From positions 93,189,383 through 93,253,382 of the forward strand of contig CM023532.1 of the NCBI GenBank assembly GCA_013350335.1: 64,000 bases of DNA, written 5' to 3'. Source of the stretch: Chimonanthus salicifolius. Its lineage: Eukaryota; Streptophyta; Magnoliopsida; Laurales; Calycanthaceae. Within the stretch, counting starts at the first letter, position 1; each line of letters starts with the position of its first letter. Shown piece after piece: positions 22,420-33,644 of this stretch. The notes beneath the pieces were generated by a model, which was not told where the DNA came from, ran no database searches, and worked only from the letters and a program-made list of their open reading frames with translations. The translations under genes and the position numbers were made by a program.

Positions 22420-25400
22420 TGTAACGCCCCGCCCTTTCCGAGAATTTCAGAGTCTAATTTTTTTTTTTATAAAACATCGGAAGAGAGCGGGCGGCGTCAC
22501 GACGCGAGTTAAGTTCAGACTACCCAAGTCTGAACCTTAACTGGCCACCCGTGTGTACATGGAATAGACCATGATAGTGAATCACACATGGAACTAACAT
22601 CAACATGCGGAAAAATCTAGATAATTGCGGAATAGAAAGACGAGATAGCAAGTAACAGTCTTAAATATTAAATAACATAGATCAACCATCCATAGGTTAT
22701 TATCCTAATCAAACCATAGCAAATAACGAATTATTACATGTCCAACAATAGTATTCAAATGACAGTAATATAACGTAACCCAAATCCATCATTAAAGCAC
22801 TTAGGCTCAGCTCCCCTCTCGGTCAATGACCTTTCCTTTCCCCTTGCTTGTACCTGCAATCTCCTCTGAGGATAGAATTAGGGCGTTAGATCAACGTGCC
22901 CAGTAGGTTCCCGAATCAGGGCTACCACATGTTAGCATATAAAACATGCATATACATATCATAATACATGATCATCAAAACAGGTAAAACAATGCTATGA
23001 AGTATGCACATGTAATGAGCATCCCCCATCATGTACTTTCATAGCCATCACTTGACGTGCCTTGCACCGACAAGGTAAATTACAACACACCTTCATCTCT
23101 TCTATAAGCGATGTACATGTAATGAGCAACCCCCATCATGTATCATCGTAGCCATCACTTGACGTGCCTTGCACCGGCAAGGTAAATTACAACAACATTC
23201 ATCTCTTCTATACAATATGTACATGCAATGAGCAACCCCCATCATGTACAATCGTAGCCATCACTGTAGAACTTTATTCATTATCCCATGACTATGCATG
23301 AGATGCCAATGCCTGTATGCCATTTGTTAATGCATAATATATCATTTGAAACACATATATTAAAACAAGAGTATCATAAGAAATACTGGGTAAAAACGTG
23401 GTTACAAGTAGGTAGGAAACCTACTGAAGAATCCCTTCAGTAACTGATCTTTCTTTCGCGTCACCCGGTCACGACTCGCACGTCGTTCGACTTCCGGTAC
23501 CTTATCCATATACCAAACAGCAAGACATAACATCATTTACTTATCCAATCACATCTACGACCCATCCGCATCATGTGGGGTTCGACCATGCCCTTGGCCG
23601 AACATCACCAACTTAGGATTTAACTTCCTACTTTATTTAATCAACTGTTAAGCACTTAACCCTTTTAAAAATGACATGGTTCAGCCCTATGTTGGCCAAC
23701 CAATAATCAGCCACCAAAACAGTAATTTAACTTCACCAAAACACATCACTTACTTACATGGGGTTCGGCCATCCAAGGTGGCCGAACTCAATGTCCATAT
23801 CTTGGTCTTTTAACCATGCTTTAGGCATTATTTAAACATGCAATATCAGTATTATATTGCTGCCTTTAAACCTCTTAGAAACCATCTAATTAAATTCATT
23901 CACAACAGTCCATAAAGTCCATGGTTTCCATGTTTCAAACACCTTAAAACCAACCATCATTTGCATGGGGTTCGGCCCTCCATGGTGGCCGAACCCAATG
24001 CTATGTTTGCTGTTTTTGAACCTCATATAAACATGCATAAACAGTATATTAATATCAAGTTTTAACTCTCAAAGAAATCATCCAAAACAGTCCATAAAAA
24101 GTCTATGGTTTACATGTTTTTCCAACATGAAACCAACATTCTTTTACATGGGGTTCGGCCCTCCATGGTGGCCGAACCCAATGGCTATGTTTACTGTTTT
24201 TAAACCTCAATCATCATGTAATTAACAGCGTATTAACATCAGGTTTTAACTTTAAAAGAAACCATCCAAAAACCAACATGATATCATGGGATTCGGCCAT
24301 CCAAGATGGCCGATCCCCATGGTCCATCTTCTCCAATTTTACTCCACTGATTAGACCACATATCTTCAGCCTTTTCTGATATCCAAACCCATGTTTTAAC
24401 CCTCTTTAAGCATGTATTTTAAATCTTAATAAAATATGTAAAAACAGTCCCCAAATGGATGGTTTTAAATTTCAAAAACCATAACCATTAACCAACTCTT
24501 TTCATGGGGTTTGGCCACCCAAAGTGGCCAAACCCAATGGTTCATTTCATTTCTTTTGACACCTTCTTCCATGGTTTAGACTCTTGTCAAATTCGACCAT
24601 GGTATGACATGCAAATCCATGTTTTCAATCTTTCCAAAGCATGTATCTTAGACCTCTAAAATCGGTCCTATTCTTGCATGGTTTAATCCTTACAAAACCA
24701 TCAATACTAACCATAAAATTTCATGGGGTTCGGCCATCCAAAGTGGCCGAACCCTATGTCCATGTTTTCCATCTAATTGAGCATAAAGGAATCATATTTT
24801 AACCCTTTGATAGATTTGACCATCACATGGCCAAATCATGTCTTATTTTACCCATTTTATTAACCATAAATCAATGGGAAAAACTTACCACTTTCCTTTG
24901 CCTTTTGCTCTTGACTTTTAATCCTTGTTTCCTTAACTCCTTGCTGATTGTATGCTTGAATATTTGGTACCAAAAGCCTCTGCTGTTCCAGCCAAGAACA
25001 CCAATTGAAGAGAGGGTGAAAGAGATGGGAAAAATTGGGTTTCCTTTGACAAAAACGGCCAACCATGGGTGTTTATTGTTCTTTTGTAGTTCAGCCCCAA
25101 AAACCTCTCAATTCCTCATAATTTCTTGCTCAAAACGGTGGGCATTGGGTGCCATCCAAGGCACCCCTTGGCAGCTACCAATGCAGCCATTCAAATCCCC
25201 AAGCAACCCACCTCAAACCCATGCACTTATATTTAATATTTACCATGGAACTCACCAAAACAAGTCCCCAACGTGTGGGACTTGTTTTGGCTGATTTGAG
25301 ACCAGTTAAACTCTTCCAATTCCCCTTGGACTCACTGAATTTACAGCCCCTTGAGTTTCCATTTTGACTCACTCAACTCAAGGTATTTTTATTCCAACCC

Positions 25401-26108
25401 AACTCATCACATTTAATGCATTTCATTTAATGCATATGAGTTAACTCACCTTTTGATTTAATTCCAACTCACCTCAATCCCACTCAACTGATTTGAATCG
25501 TGTTTGAGCTCCCTTGAGGGTTCACACGGTCAACAATAGTCAACTCGGCCCGTTGGGTCCACTTTTAGCTCCTTGACCCGTTTTGACAACATGACCCATT
25601 TATGGTATTTTGGTCATTTCTAATTGCTTTTTACATATGGATCAAGCCTACCCATTTTTCCTCCACTTGATTTCCAATCAAATAGGCTTAACCCCTTTTA
25701 ATTTAAAATCACAAAATGGTCAAATCATCCATTTTGACCCGATGGGCCCCATTTGGGCCCTTTGACCCATTTAGCCATTTTTGACCCAATTGATGTAAAT
25801 TGCCCAACCAATCACACTTAACGTTCATAATGTACTCATATGATCTTAATTTGAGCAATGGGCCCCACCATTTCCTTACTTAACATCACAAAATAATTAA
25901 TTTAATACATCAGGGGCATTTTCGTAATAATCCACTTCATTGAGAAATTACCCATCCAATCAAACTTGACAATCATAATGTGCTCATATGATCTTAATTT
26001 GAGCAATGGACCCCACTATGTTCTCATTTAACATCATAATTATTACATTCACCAAATCCAAGGGCATTTTCGTAATTATCCATTTCATTGAGAAATCGAG
26101 GTGTTACA
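22420..26108 (-). mobile_element. Solo LTR, Tekay/Del-type, minus strand, 3,689 bp
   Basis: Read on the minus strand it starts TGTAACACCTCGATTTCTC, close to the array LTR start at 46289 (TGTAACACCCCAATTTCTC), and ends GGGGCGTTACA. The flanks are CAATG at 22415-22419 and CAATG at 26109-26113, with no internal region. It contains a perfect 14-bp inverted repeat CCAAAACAAGTCCC/GGGACTTGTTTTGG (25255-25290), donor-like GTAAGT (24883-24888, minus), at least seven TTCGGCCAT palindromes (about 23578-24750), the ATGCATGAGATG block (about 23294), tandem repeats of about 107 bp (23011-23275) and an acceptor-like TTCTATCCTCAG (ends at 22866, minus). The 155-codon frame at 24827-25294 is LTR sequence without a known motif. 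Confidence 0.94.
23011..23275 (-). repeat. Tandem repeats in minus-strand solo LTR
   Basis: Three units with a period of about 103-110 bp each contain TGTAATGAGCA(A/T)CCCCCATC (or TGCAATGAGCAACC) followed by ACTTGACGTGCCTTGCACCG in the first two. They occupy the position of the tandem hairpins in the other LTRs. The stem word TTGACG is kept but the unit is longer. Confidence 0.75.
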
Positions 26109-26113
26109 CAATG

Positions 26114-27655
26114 GGTGGTTTCATCTCATTGAAACCACCCAAACCACTCAAAGAAACACACCCAAAACCGTTGGCAAGGGGTGGTGGTTTCATCCCAACC
26201 ACCACCACCAAAACCATGTGAGCCCAGACCCCTCTCCATGATGGGTGGTCAATGGACTTGATGGGAAGACCAAACCACCCATCTAAAGACCCCAAAACCA
26301 TTGGCATGGTGGTGGTTTCACCCCAACCACCACCACTAAGGCATGTGAGCCCATACTTGGTTGGTGAATGGAAATGATGGAGGAGTGTGACCCAAGCAAA
26401 CCAAAGGGATGAGATGGGTTTTCATCTCATTCCTCCACCCCATTCTCATCTCATTCCCATCTCAATTCCATCTCTCCATCTCTCACTCTCCAAAACCATC
26501 CCTCCCTCTCCCAAGACCAAAAGAAAAGAAAACACCAAGGGGAAAGAAGAGAAAGAGGGAAACACTTAGAAGAAGAAAAGAAACAAGAGCACCCAAGCTT
26601 GGCCGACCACCACTCTCAGGACCTTAGGATAGCTCTTTTTCTCTCCTCTTTTTCCTCTCTCAATCTACCTTCATCTTGGCCGAACAACAAGGAGAAGAAG
26701 AAGAAAGAAGGCCAAGGAACCAAGAGGAGCAAAAGGAAGCCGGAGGAGCCGCCGGATTGGTAAGTATCTCCAAACAAGAATTTACATTTTTAGGGGTTAA
26801 AAAGAGATCATGGAATCCATTTTCTTAGATTAAATGATGGCCAAAATATTATGGGCCATGGATCTAAAATCCATCCAAGGGAAGGATGAGAAATGGACAA
26901 ACCCTAATGGGTGAGATGGGTTAAGAAAAATAAATGGACATTAAGGACATTATATGTTTAAGGTTTATTCAAAGCATGGAGATGTGATTTTTGAAGGAAT
27001 CATGGACCATAGGGTTCGGCCATGTTGTATGGCCGAACCCCATGGTAGGTAATTAAGTATTTTTAATGGGGTTGTTAGGATTAAAACCATGGAATGATGA
27101 TTAATGATTTTAAGGTTTTAATGATTAAATGTTAGCAAAATTTTAAGGGTTTTAATGAGGGAAATCCATGGAGAAATGTGAATGGTTCTTATAGCCTCAA
27201 AAGTGGTAGAGGAAGATGAACCATTAACCATGGGTTCGGCCATGGTGTATGGCCGAACCCTATGGTGATGTATTAGTATTTTAATAGGTGTAAAAATATG
27301 GGAAATAATGGGGGAATATTGGTAGCAATGATGGACTCAAAAATGTACCTAAAGATGATCTAAAATGGTGATCTAAATGCATGATGGAAACCCCCCTCAA
27401 GGAAGGACTGTTTGTGGATCAAAAATGTTGTAATGGATCCAAGGAAAAATGAGGAGAAGGCATCATGGGTTCGGCCATGGTGTATGGCCGAACCCATGAC
27501 CCATTTGTGAGCCATTTTATGGGCTAAGATTAAGGTCTATGTATGTGTTTAAGTCAATGGGGATTAGGTTAAGTAAAGGGCTGATTTTAATGATCTTATG
27601 GCATAATTAAATGAGGCACTCATGGATCCAAGTTATGGATCAGTTATTGACAAAA
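26114..27655 (+). mobile_element. Truncated Tekay-type LTR, right piece
   Basis: This continues 21608-22419 after the CAATG duplication. It has a doubled hairpin GGTGGTGGTT/AACCACCACC (about 26180-26208 and 26308-26335) inside a tandem duplication of about 125 bp, CT/GA-rich DNA (26430-26750), donor-like GTAAGT (26760-26765), and palindromes at about 27012, 27233 and 27469. At about 27656 it stops without reaching the CATGCATG block or an LTR end, and integrase sequence begins. The frames at 26387-26627 are low-complexity. Confidence 0.85.
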
Positions 27656-28456
27656 ATGTACAAGGATGGAGGAAGTGTTGAGGGCGTGCATGCTAGACTT
27701 CAAAGGTGGATGGGAGGATCATTTGCCACTGGTGGAGTGTTCATATAACAATAGCTGCCAAGCAAGCCTTCAGATGGCACCATTCGAGGCTTTGTATGGT
27801 AGACCATGCAGGTCACCAGTGTGCTGGACCGAGGTCGGCGAGCCTGCGCTGATAGGACCCGAGTTGGTTGCAGAAACTACTGCACAGATTCAATTGATAC
27901 GTCAGCACTTATTGACTGCACAGAGTCGGCAAAAGAGCTATGCTGACAAAAGGAGGAGGTTTCTCGAATTTGAAGTGGGAGACATGGTATTCTTGAAGGT
28001 CTCACCACGAAAAGGGCACATGACATTTGGGAAGAAAGGAAAATTGTCGCCAAGATATGTGGGACCGTTTTCAATTATAAGAAGGATGGGGGATGTAGCC
28101 TATCAGTTAGCACTTCCTTCGCAATTGGCGTCTTTACATGATGTATTCCATGTGTCGATGCTGAGGAAGTACAACCCCGATCCGTCTCATGTTTTGAATG
28201 TGCAAGACATAGATGTGCAAAGCGACGCCACTTATATCGAGAAGCCAGTCAGAATAATAGAGAGTGACCAAAGGGTGTTACGGAATCGAGCGATTCAGTT
28301 CGTCAAGGTGGTATGGGATAGACATGGTGTTGACGGAGCCACTTGGGAACTAGAATCGGAGATGAGAACGGCTCACCCTGAGTTGTTTGTATGATTTGTT
28401 TTGAAATCCTATTTCATTCGATTTTCAGGACGAATATTTTAAAAAGAGGATTGTAT
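27656..28456 (+). pseudogene. 3' end of a Tekay-type pol: integrase C-terminus and chromodomain
   Basis: The open frame 27666-28394 (242 aa) aligns without gaps with the last 242 residues of the array polyprotein. It starts a few residues after the catalytic glutamate of integrase. It carries the conserved LYGRPCRSP stretch, the GPF of the GPY/F motif, and a C-terminal chromodomain with VKVVWDRHG and ATWELESEM. Nearly all of Gag, protease, reverse transcriptase, RNase H and the integrase core is missing, so it is a remnant. The frame is undamaged over its length. A purine tract AAAAAGAGGA (28441-28450) and the LTR start at 28457 follow. The left edge is an abrupt join to an unrelated LTR. Confidence 0.9.
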
Positions 28457-28565
28457 TGTAATACCCTAGAATTTTCAATATATTAATATTTACGGAATCG
28501 CCATTGTGATTTATTGATATGGATTTAAATGGGTAAGGTGTTGGGCCAATGGTCCAATCAAGACC
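28457..28565 (+). mobile_element. 3' LTR of the remnant element, left piece
   Basis: It starts TGTAATACCCTAG seven bases after the purine tract and is cut after 109 bp by a complete element whose target duplication AGACC occupies 28561-28565. It continues at 39930. The full LTR, without the insert, is about 3.59 kb. Confidence 0.88.
28561..28565 (+). repeat. Target-site duplication AGACC, left copy
   Basis: AGACC precedes TGTAAGGGC at 28566 and recurs at 39925-39929 right after TTACA at 39924. This fixes both ends of the nested element. Confidence 0.95.
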
Positions 28566-31500
28566 TGTAAGGGCCCGGAATTTTTAAATTGATAAAAATG
28601 TGGATATAGGTTAATTTAATGATGAAAATTGGGAAATTGGTGGGATGAAAGGTAATGGGCCAAAATTTGGACAAAGGCCCATGTATGGCCCAATAGACTA
28701 ATGTTTGGATTTAAATTTATTTAAATGGTTAATGAGGGTTAAATGGGTCAAGAATGGTCAAATTGGGTCAAATACCCATTTGGGACCCAATGGGTCAAGA
28801 TGGTTAAGCTCTAAGGTAAATGGGCTAGATGGAAATGTAATTGGGCCATGGGCCCAATGGGGATCCATTTAGAATGAATGGAATGAAATTTAAATCATCT
28901 AAGTTATTTGGAAGTAAACCAAGGTAATGTGGCCAAGTGGGACCCGCCTTCACCTCATCAAGTGAGGTGGCGTGTGGGTCAATGTTTGGTGGAGCTGACC
29001 ACCATGGTTGATTTGGTCAACCATGGGTGGAATAATGGAATTAGGTTAAGTATAATGAGTTAACCTAAGGTGATTAAATAAATAAATGGGAATTAAAGTA
29101 ACTAAAATATCTAAATATTAAATGTTAAAATTATAAAAATAAAGTGGTCAAATGGGAGACCAAGCTACCCCACTTCAAATGAGAAAAAACGTTGGGCTTG
29201 GGTGGTGGTTTGGATAACCACCACCATAAAGCAAATAAAATATCTAAAGAAAAAATATCTTAAGGTTGGTGGGATCATTAAATTAAAGTGAAAAAATGGA
29301 GATAAGCCTTATTGGTTATCTCATTCTCGTTTTTTCTTCACAAACTCCATCCCTTCCATTTCCCATTGCCGTCCCATGCTCTAAGGAAGGAGAGGAAGAG
29401 AGTTAAGGACAAGAGAAGAGAAGGAGAGAAGAAAAAAGTGGAAATTGGAGGGAAATCACTCTAAGGTTGGGGTTTAACATCTCTCCTCTCATGATTTTTC
29501 CCTCTCTCTCTCTCACACAAACCCCACCATGGCCGATTCTAGGGTTGGGTATTGCCGCCATTGATTAAAGATCTTGACCTATCAAAGATCAAGAGGAAGG
29601 AGAGAGGAGGCTAAGGAAACCGACGGGAGCGGCGGAAGTTGGAGGAGACGACGGATGGTGAGTAGTTTCTTAAACAAGAAATTTTGGATTTTTAGGGTCT
29701 AAGAATTGGAATTTATTTTTGTGAATTTAATGGTGGTTAGATAATTCTATGCTATGGAATGTAAATCCATCAAATGGGAGGGTGGAAGATGGAGAAAACC
29801 CTAAATGGGTGAATTAGGGTTAGGGAAAAGAAATAAGTAAAAGTATTAAATGTATGGTGTAATTTATTAAATTGAACATGGAAGTAGGTAATTGGAATAA
29901 AATCATGAGCCATAGGGTTCGGCCATGTAGTATGGCCGAACCCCATGGTGGGTGATTTGGTATTGGATTTAATTGGTTAGGGTTTTAAGGGATGGAAGAT
30001 AATGAAGGTAGCTAATGAATTTTTAGGGTTGTAAATGGTAAATGTTGGAAAAAATTAAAGGGGTTTAAATAAGGACAAATCATGGAGTGTGGGAATAAAT
30101 TTTGTGGCCTCAAGAGGCATAGAAAATGATGGGTTTAAAGGATAGAAAAGATGGGTTTAATATTTTGGTGAATGTAGGTATTTTGGAGCAATGAAATGAA
30201 TAAGAGAATATGGTTTAGATGCATGATTTAAACCCCTCAAGAAAAGATTATTGGTGGATCTAAAATGTTATGAATGGATCTAAGAAAAATGGAGAAAGAA
30301 ACATTATGGGTTCGGCCATGGTGTATGGCCGAACCCATGACCCAAATTTTAGATCATTAATGGGTCTAAAGTTAAATGTGTATGTATAAGTTTAAATTAA
30401 TGGAATTAGGTCAATAAGATGGTTGAGGTAAGTGATCTTGTAATGTGGTAGAGGAATCAATTATGGACTCAAGGTATGACTAAGAGTAATGATTTAATGG
30501 AAGGTCAATTTTTATGGGCAAATGAAGGATGTAGGTATGTGATTAGTTAATGGGGGGTTGGATTGATTAAATGGTTAATTTTAATGGCTATGTGACATGG
30601 TTCAATGGGTCATTAATGGACCTAAGTTGGGGATCTAAGTTTATGATCAATTATGGACTTAATCATGCATGGATAAATGAGTGATTAAACATGAAAATTG
30701 AGGTAGTGGCAAAACCGTAATTAGTGGCGAAATTCAAGAATTCCATGGAAATTGATCATGGACTTAGGGGATCTAGTGTAATAACCTTACAAGTGATTAA
30801 TAAAGCCTAGGTTGGCCGAATTTTAAGATTTATAGGATTAAAAGGTTTAACAGATGACATGGGTCCCACAAAACCTAAATAGTGACTGGTTTTTCATATG
30901 GGCGTAGAAATGGGTAAAACATGGACTAATGATTAATGTGTAATAAGGTACTGGACATCGCAGGCGGTGCGCGATCGGCGACCGAGTTTATCGAACTGAA
31001 AACGTAAAAGGACGCGAGTCGGTATTCGCTAGGATTCCTACATTTTTGTAAGCCATGGATTGGGTGATGTTTTCTTTAATTTATTTTGGAAAGAATGTGG
31101 TTGTCTTTAAGATGAGTTTTGGATTATGCATCTTGTGATGTTTTCCTTTAAATTATTTTGGAAATTATGTGAATGCTTATGATGGGTTTTGGATTAAATA
31201 TTGTGGGATGGTTTCCCTTTGATTTAGTTGGTAATCTTGTAATTGTTTTAAGATGGGTTTTATTACTATTGAATTTCATATATTACATGGCATATGGCAT
31301 CTACATCTCATGCATGGCATGGCAGGCATATGACCGGGGAAGGATGAAATGAAACCGGAGTCCATGCTCCATCGGGGCGACCGATAAACAAGCATGGGGA
31401 CATTTCACATATGTATTAGTGTACCTTGACGAGGCCTTACCGTCAAAGGGGATGTTGTATTTATTGTTATACCTTGATGATGGTTCTTCCATCAAGGGGG

Positions 31501-32206
31501 ATATTGTATTTGTGGTTACACCTTGACGAGGCCTTACCGTCAAGCGGGATATGGCATCGGGATAGTAAGGATGACGGGTGGGATTCATAACACAGACACC
31601 CATGGCATGACATTCATTCTATGGCTTTTCGTTATGTATTATCTATCTGCTTTGTTATCACTAATCCATGTGTTAGCCCTACTCAGAGTCCTACTGGGCG
31701 CATGGTCTAACGCCCTACTTCTACCCTAGCTGATGACGCAGGAAATGCCGGAGAAGAAGGACGGGACATGAGCCAAGATTAAGAGCTTGGGAAGGCGGAC
31801 TAATTATTTTATTTAAGTTATTTTGAGAAATGTGTATTTGAAGTAGTTTAACTTATCGAAAATGTAATAATTTAGATTACTTGCCATATTTTGGACATTA
31901 CTTTGGACATTATGATTTTAAGGATGTTTGGTGATTGAATGAATATAACTTCCCTGCTATCTAAGAATTTGTAGGTTAGGCTCTTTTATAATTTTCCGCA
32001 ATTGGTTTAAATGTTCCCCGATGCTTACTTCTACGTGTGAACCATTCTCCGTGGACTTCATTCCACGCACACGTAGGGTTGGTCAGTTAAGGGTCGGGCT
32101 TTAGAAGATCGGACTTAACTCGCGTCGTGACGTCCGCGCCCTTGTCACTTTTATTAAAAAAAAAAAATGTACTCTGATTTTACGGTGAAAAGGGGCGGGC
32201 GTTACA
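28566..32206 (+). mobile_element. 5' LTR of the complete element, 3,641 bp
   Basis: It begins TGTAAGGGCCCGG and ends GGGCGTTACA. In order: hairpins at about 28951-28970, 28999-29030 and 29201-29225, GA/CT-rich DNA, donor-like GTGAGT (29658-29663), palindromes at about 29917 and 30309, CpG-rich block (30955-31040), CATGCATG block (about 31300), three tandem hairpins (31423-31550), acceptor-like CTTCTACCCTAG (ends 31729). Closest relatives here are its own 3' LTR and the solo LTR at 2130. Confidence 0.94.
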
Positions 32207-32208
32207 AT

Positions 32209-32220
32209 TGGTATCAAAGC
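32209..32220 (+). other. Primer-binding site, tRNA-iMet type
   Basis: TGGTATCAAAGC lies two bases after the 5' LTR. The usual plant sequence complementary to the initiator tRNA-Met 3' end is TGGTATCAGAGC, present in both array units; here one base differs (G to A). Confidence 0.9.
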
Positions 32221-32895
32221 GAATTTGGAAGAATGAATCTCTCAGAGTAAGATTAAGACGGTTGCACGTCTCACTGACGGCTAAGAATCCCAACCGACCG
32301 ACTCTTCGGAGTCCGCTGCACGGGGACCGGGTTAATTTACTTCGATTGACTCAAACTGAAGTGTTTAATCTGAGAACAACAATTGACGGAAAGGAATGAT
32401 AACAAGGGAAGAAAGATTCATTCTAGGAGAGATTTATTGAAACATAGCAAGATAGGGTTTACTTCCCCAGAAGTGAGAAAACATCTAGGTTTTCCCCCAA
32501 ATTGATGAAACAGTACTAGATTTATCAGACATAGCAAAGTAGGATGTACTTCCCCGGTATTCCCAACTTGAACAACAGACAATAGGAATTTAGAGATCCC
32601 CCCCCCCCCCAAAAAAAAACAAAGGAAAAACAAGTGTACTTATTTGGCAACTTCCCCAAAAGAAATACATTGTACTATGCATAAGAAATTTCCCCAAAAC
32701 TAAGTATGATTATTTGGTGATTTCCCCCAAAATGAGAAAACAAATCTAGTTTTCCCCGATTGATGGAACAGTGATGAATTTATCAGATGTAGGAAGATTT
32801 CCCCGATCTCATCAAATGGAACAAGCATTGATACTTAGGAAATTATTCTCAAAAACTAAGTGTGCTAACTTGGAAATTTTCCCCCAAAATATATT
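32221..32895 (+). other. Leader and unrecognised start of internal region
   Basis: Up to about 32395 this matches the array leader (words TAAGATTAAGACGGTT, TCTCACTGACGG, GAGTCCGCTG). After that it shows repeated TTCCCC/CCCCAAAA words and a C12A9 run (about 32600-32620), with recurring blocks such as AAATTTCCCC and ACTTCCCC. No start of Gag is found. Confidence 0.6.
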
Positions 32896-33354
32896 GTGGT
32901 ATACATAAGAAATTCCCCAAAGTCTAGATTGGTTTTATTGGTAATTGTTGTTGATGATTTTTGTGTTCAATTTATACTTTATGATACAGATGTGTTAAGT
33001 GACGGGGAGTATACTGAATTATGGGATAAGAGAACCCCTAGCTATCCCATAGATTTGGTGTCTGCTTCTAGTATAGCAGTTAGCCTGGACTTTCAGGAGG
33101 GACCTCCCGAGGAAGATGAAGAGAATTTTGCCTTTCTTCCTGAGGAGAATATGAAAGACTTTCCAATGGTAAGAGAGTCGGTAAGGGAAATGGAACCCGA
33201 TTATATGCGCGAGTTGTACAACCAGGTTGGGCACAACTGCACGTACTACCCCTACCCTCTTGAAGGGGTATGCCCGATTTGTGAACTACATGCATCAGAT
33301 GAGGATAAGAGGCGTGAATTTTTGATGGGGGGTATATGTTGCATATGCTTATGA
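32896..33354 (+). CDS. Hypothetical 152-aa acidic protein inside the defective element
   Basis: I do not recognise this protein. The first 30 residues are hydrophobic and may not be real coding sequence. From about residue 33 it is acidic, with PPEEDEENFAFLPEEN near residues 70-85 and a C-terminal part with YYPYPLEGVCPICELH near residues 117-132, where cysteines and a histidine form a C-P-x-C-x2-H cluster. It is not Gag, protease, reverse transcriptase or integrase of the Tekay group. It replaces most of the coding region, together with another 102-codon frame at 33336-33644. It could be a captured host gene fragment, a frame peculiar to this non-autonomous lineage, or chance. The start codon choice is arbitrary. 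Confidence 0.35.
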   Translation: MVYIRNSPKSRLVLLVIVVDDFCVQFILYDTDVLSDGEYTELWDKRTPSYPIDLVSASSIAVSLDFQEGPPEEDEENFAFLPEENMKDFPMVRESVREMEPDYMRELYNQVGHNCTYYPYPLEGVCPICELHASDEDKRREFLMGGICCICL

Positions 33355-33644
33355 GTGAGGTAAAGGTGATGTATGGGTATACTTGGGGGATGGTACAATG
33401 GCTTTTAGAAATGGTTTTTATATTGGTGATAACCCATGGTTTGATAATTTGTCATGACCAAGTGAAGAGATTTATGTTAGGACATATAATGGGTGATGAT
33501 GTAAATGCTTTGTGCAGGGGTATAAGAGGTTCTCATGTGAACAAAGTGCCATTTGAGAGATGTTGGATAAACAATGTACTTGAAAGAGACCGTAATGCAT
33601 GGGTTAACTTGCCACATGAAACTCGTGAGAAGATGATGTTATGA
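33336..33644 (+). CDS. Hypothetical 102-aa frame, doubtful
   Basis: It overlaps the end of the 152-codon frame in another phase. It contains GLIICHDQVKRFMLGH and VNKVPFERCWINNVLERD, which read like ordinary protein rather than low complexity, but no family is recognised. It may be a frameshifted continuation of the same captured sequence. Confidence 0.2.
   Translation: MLHMLMSEVKVMYGYTWGMVQWLLEMVFILVITHGLIICHDQVKRFMLGHIMGDDVNALCRGIRGSHVNKVPFERCWINNVLERDRNAWVNLPHETREKMML

Noticed and set aside
24827..25294. 155-codon plus-strand frame, with minus-strand frames over it
   Set aside because: It lies wholly within the minus-strand solo LTR. The equivalent part of the array LTRs (minus-strand frames 46833-47468) is not kept as the same protein, and no motif is recognised. 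Treated as LTR sequence.
32600..32625. C12A9 run as a sequencing gap or vector join
   Set aside because: The flanking TTCCCC/CCCCAAAA words recur through 32460-32900, so the run fits the local low-complexity composition; an error in run length remains possible.
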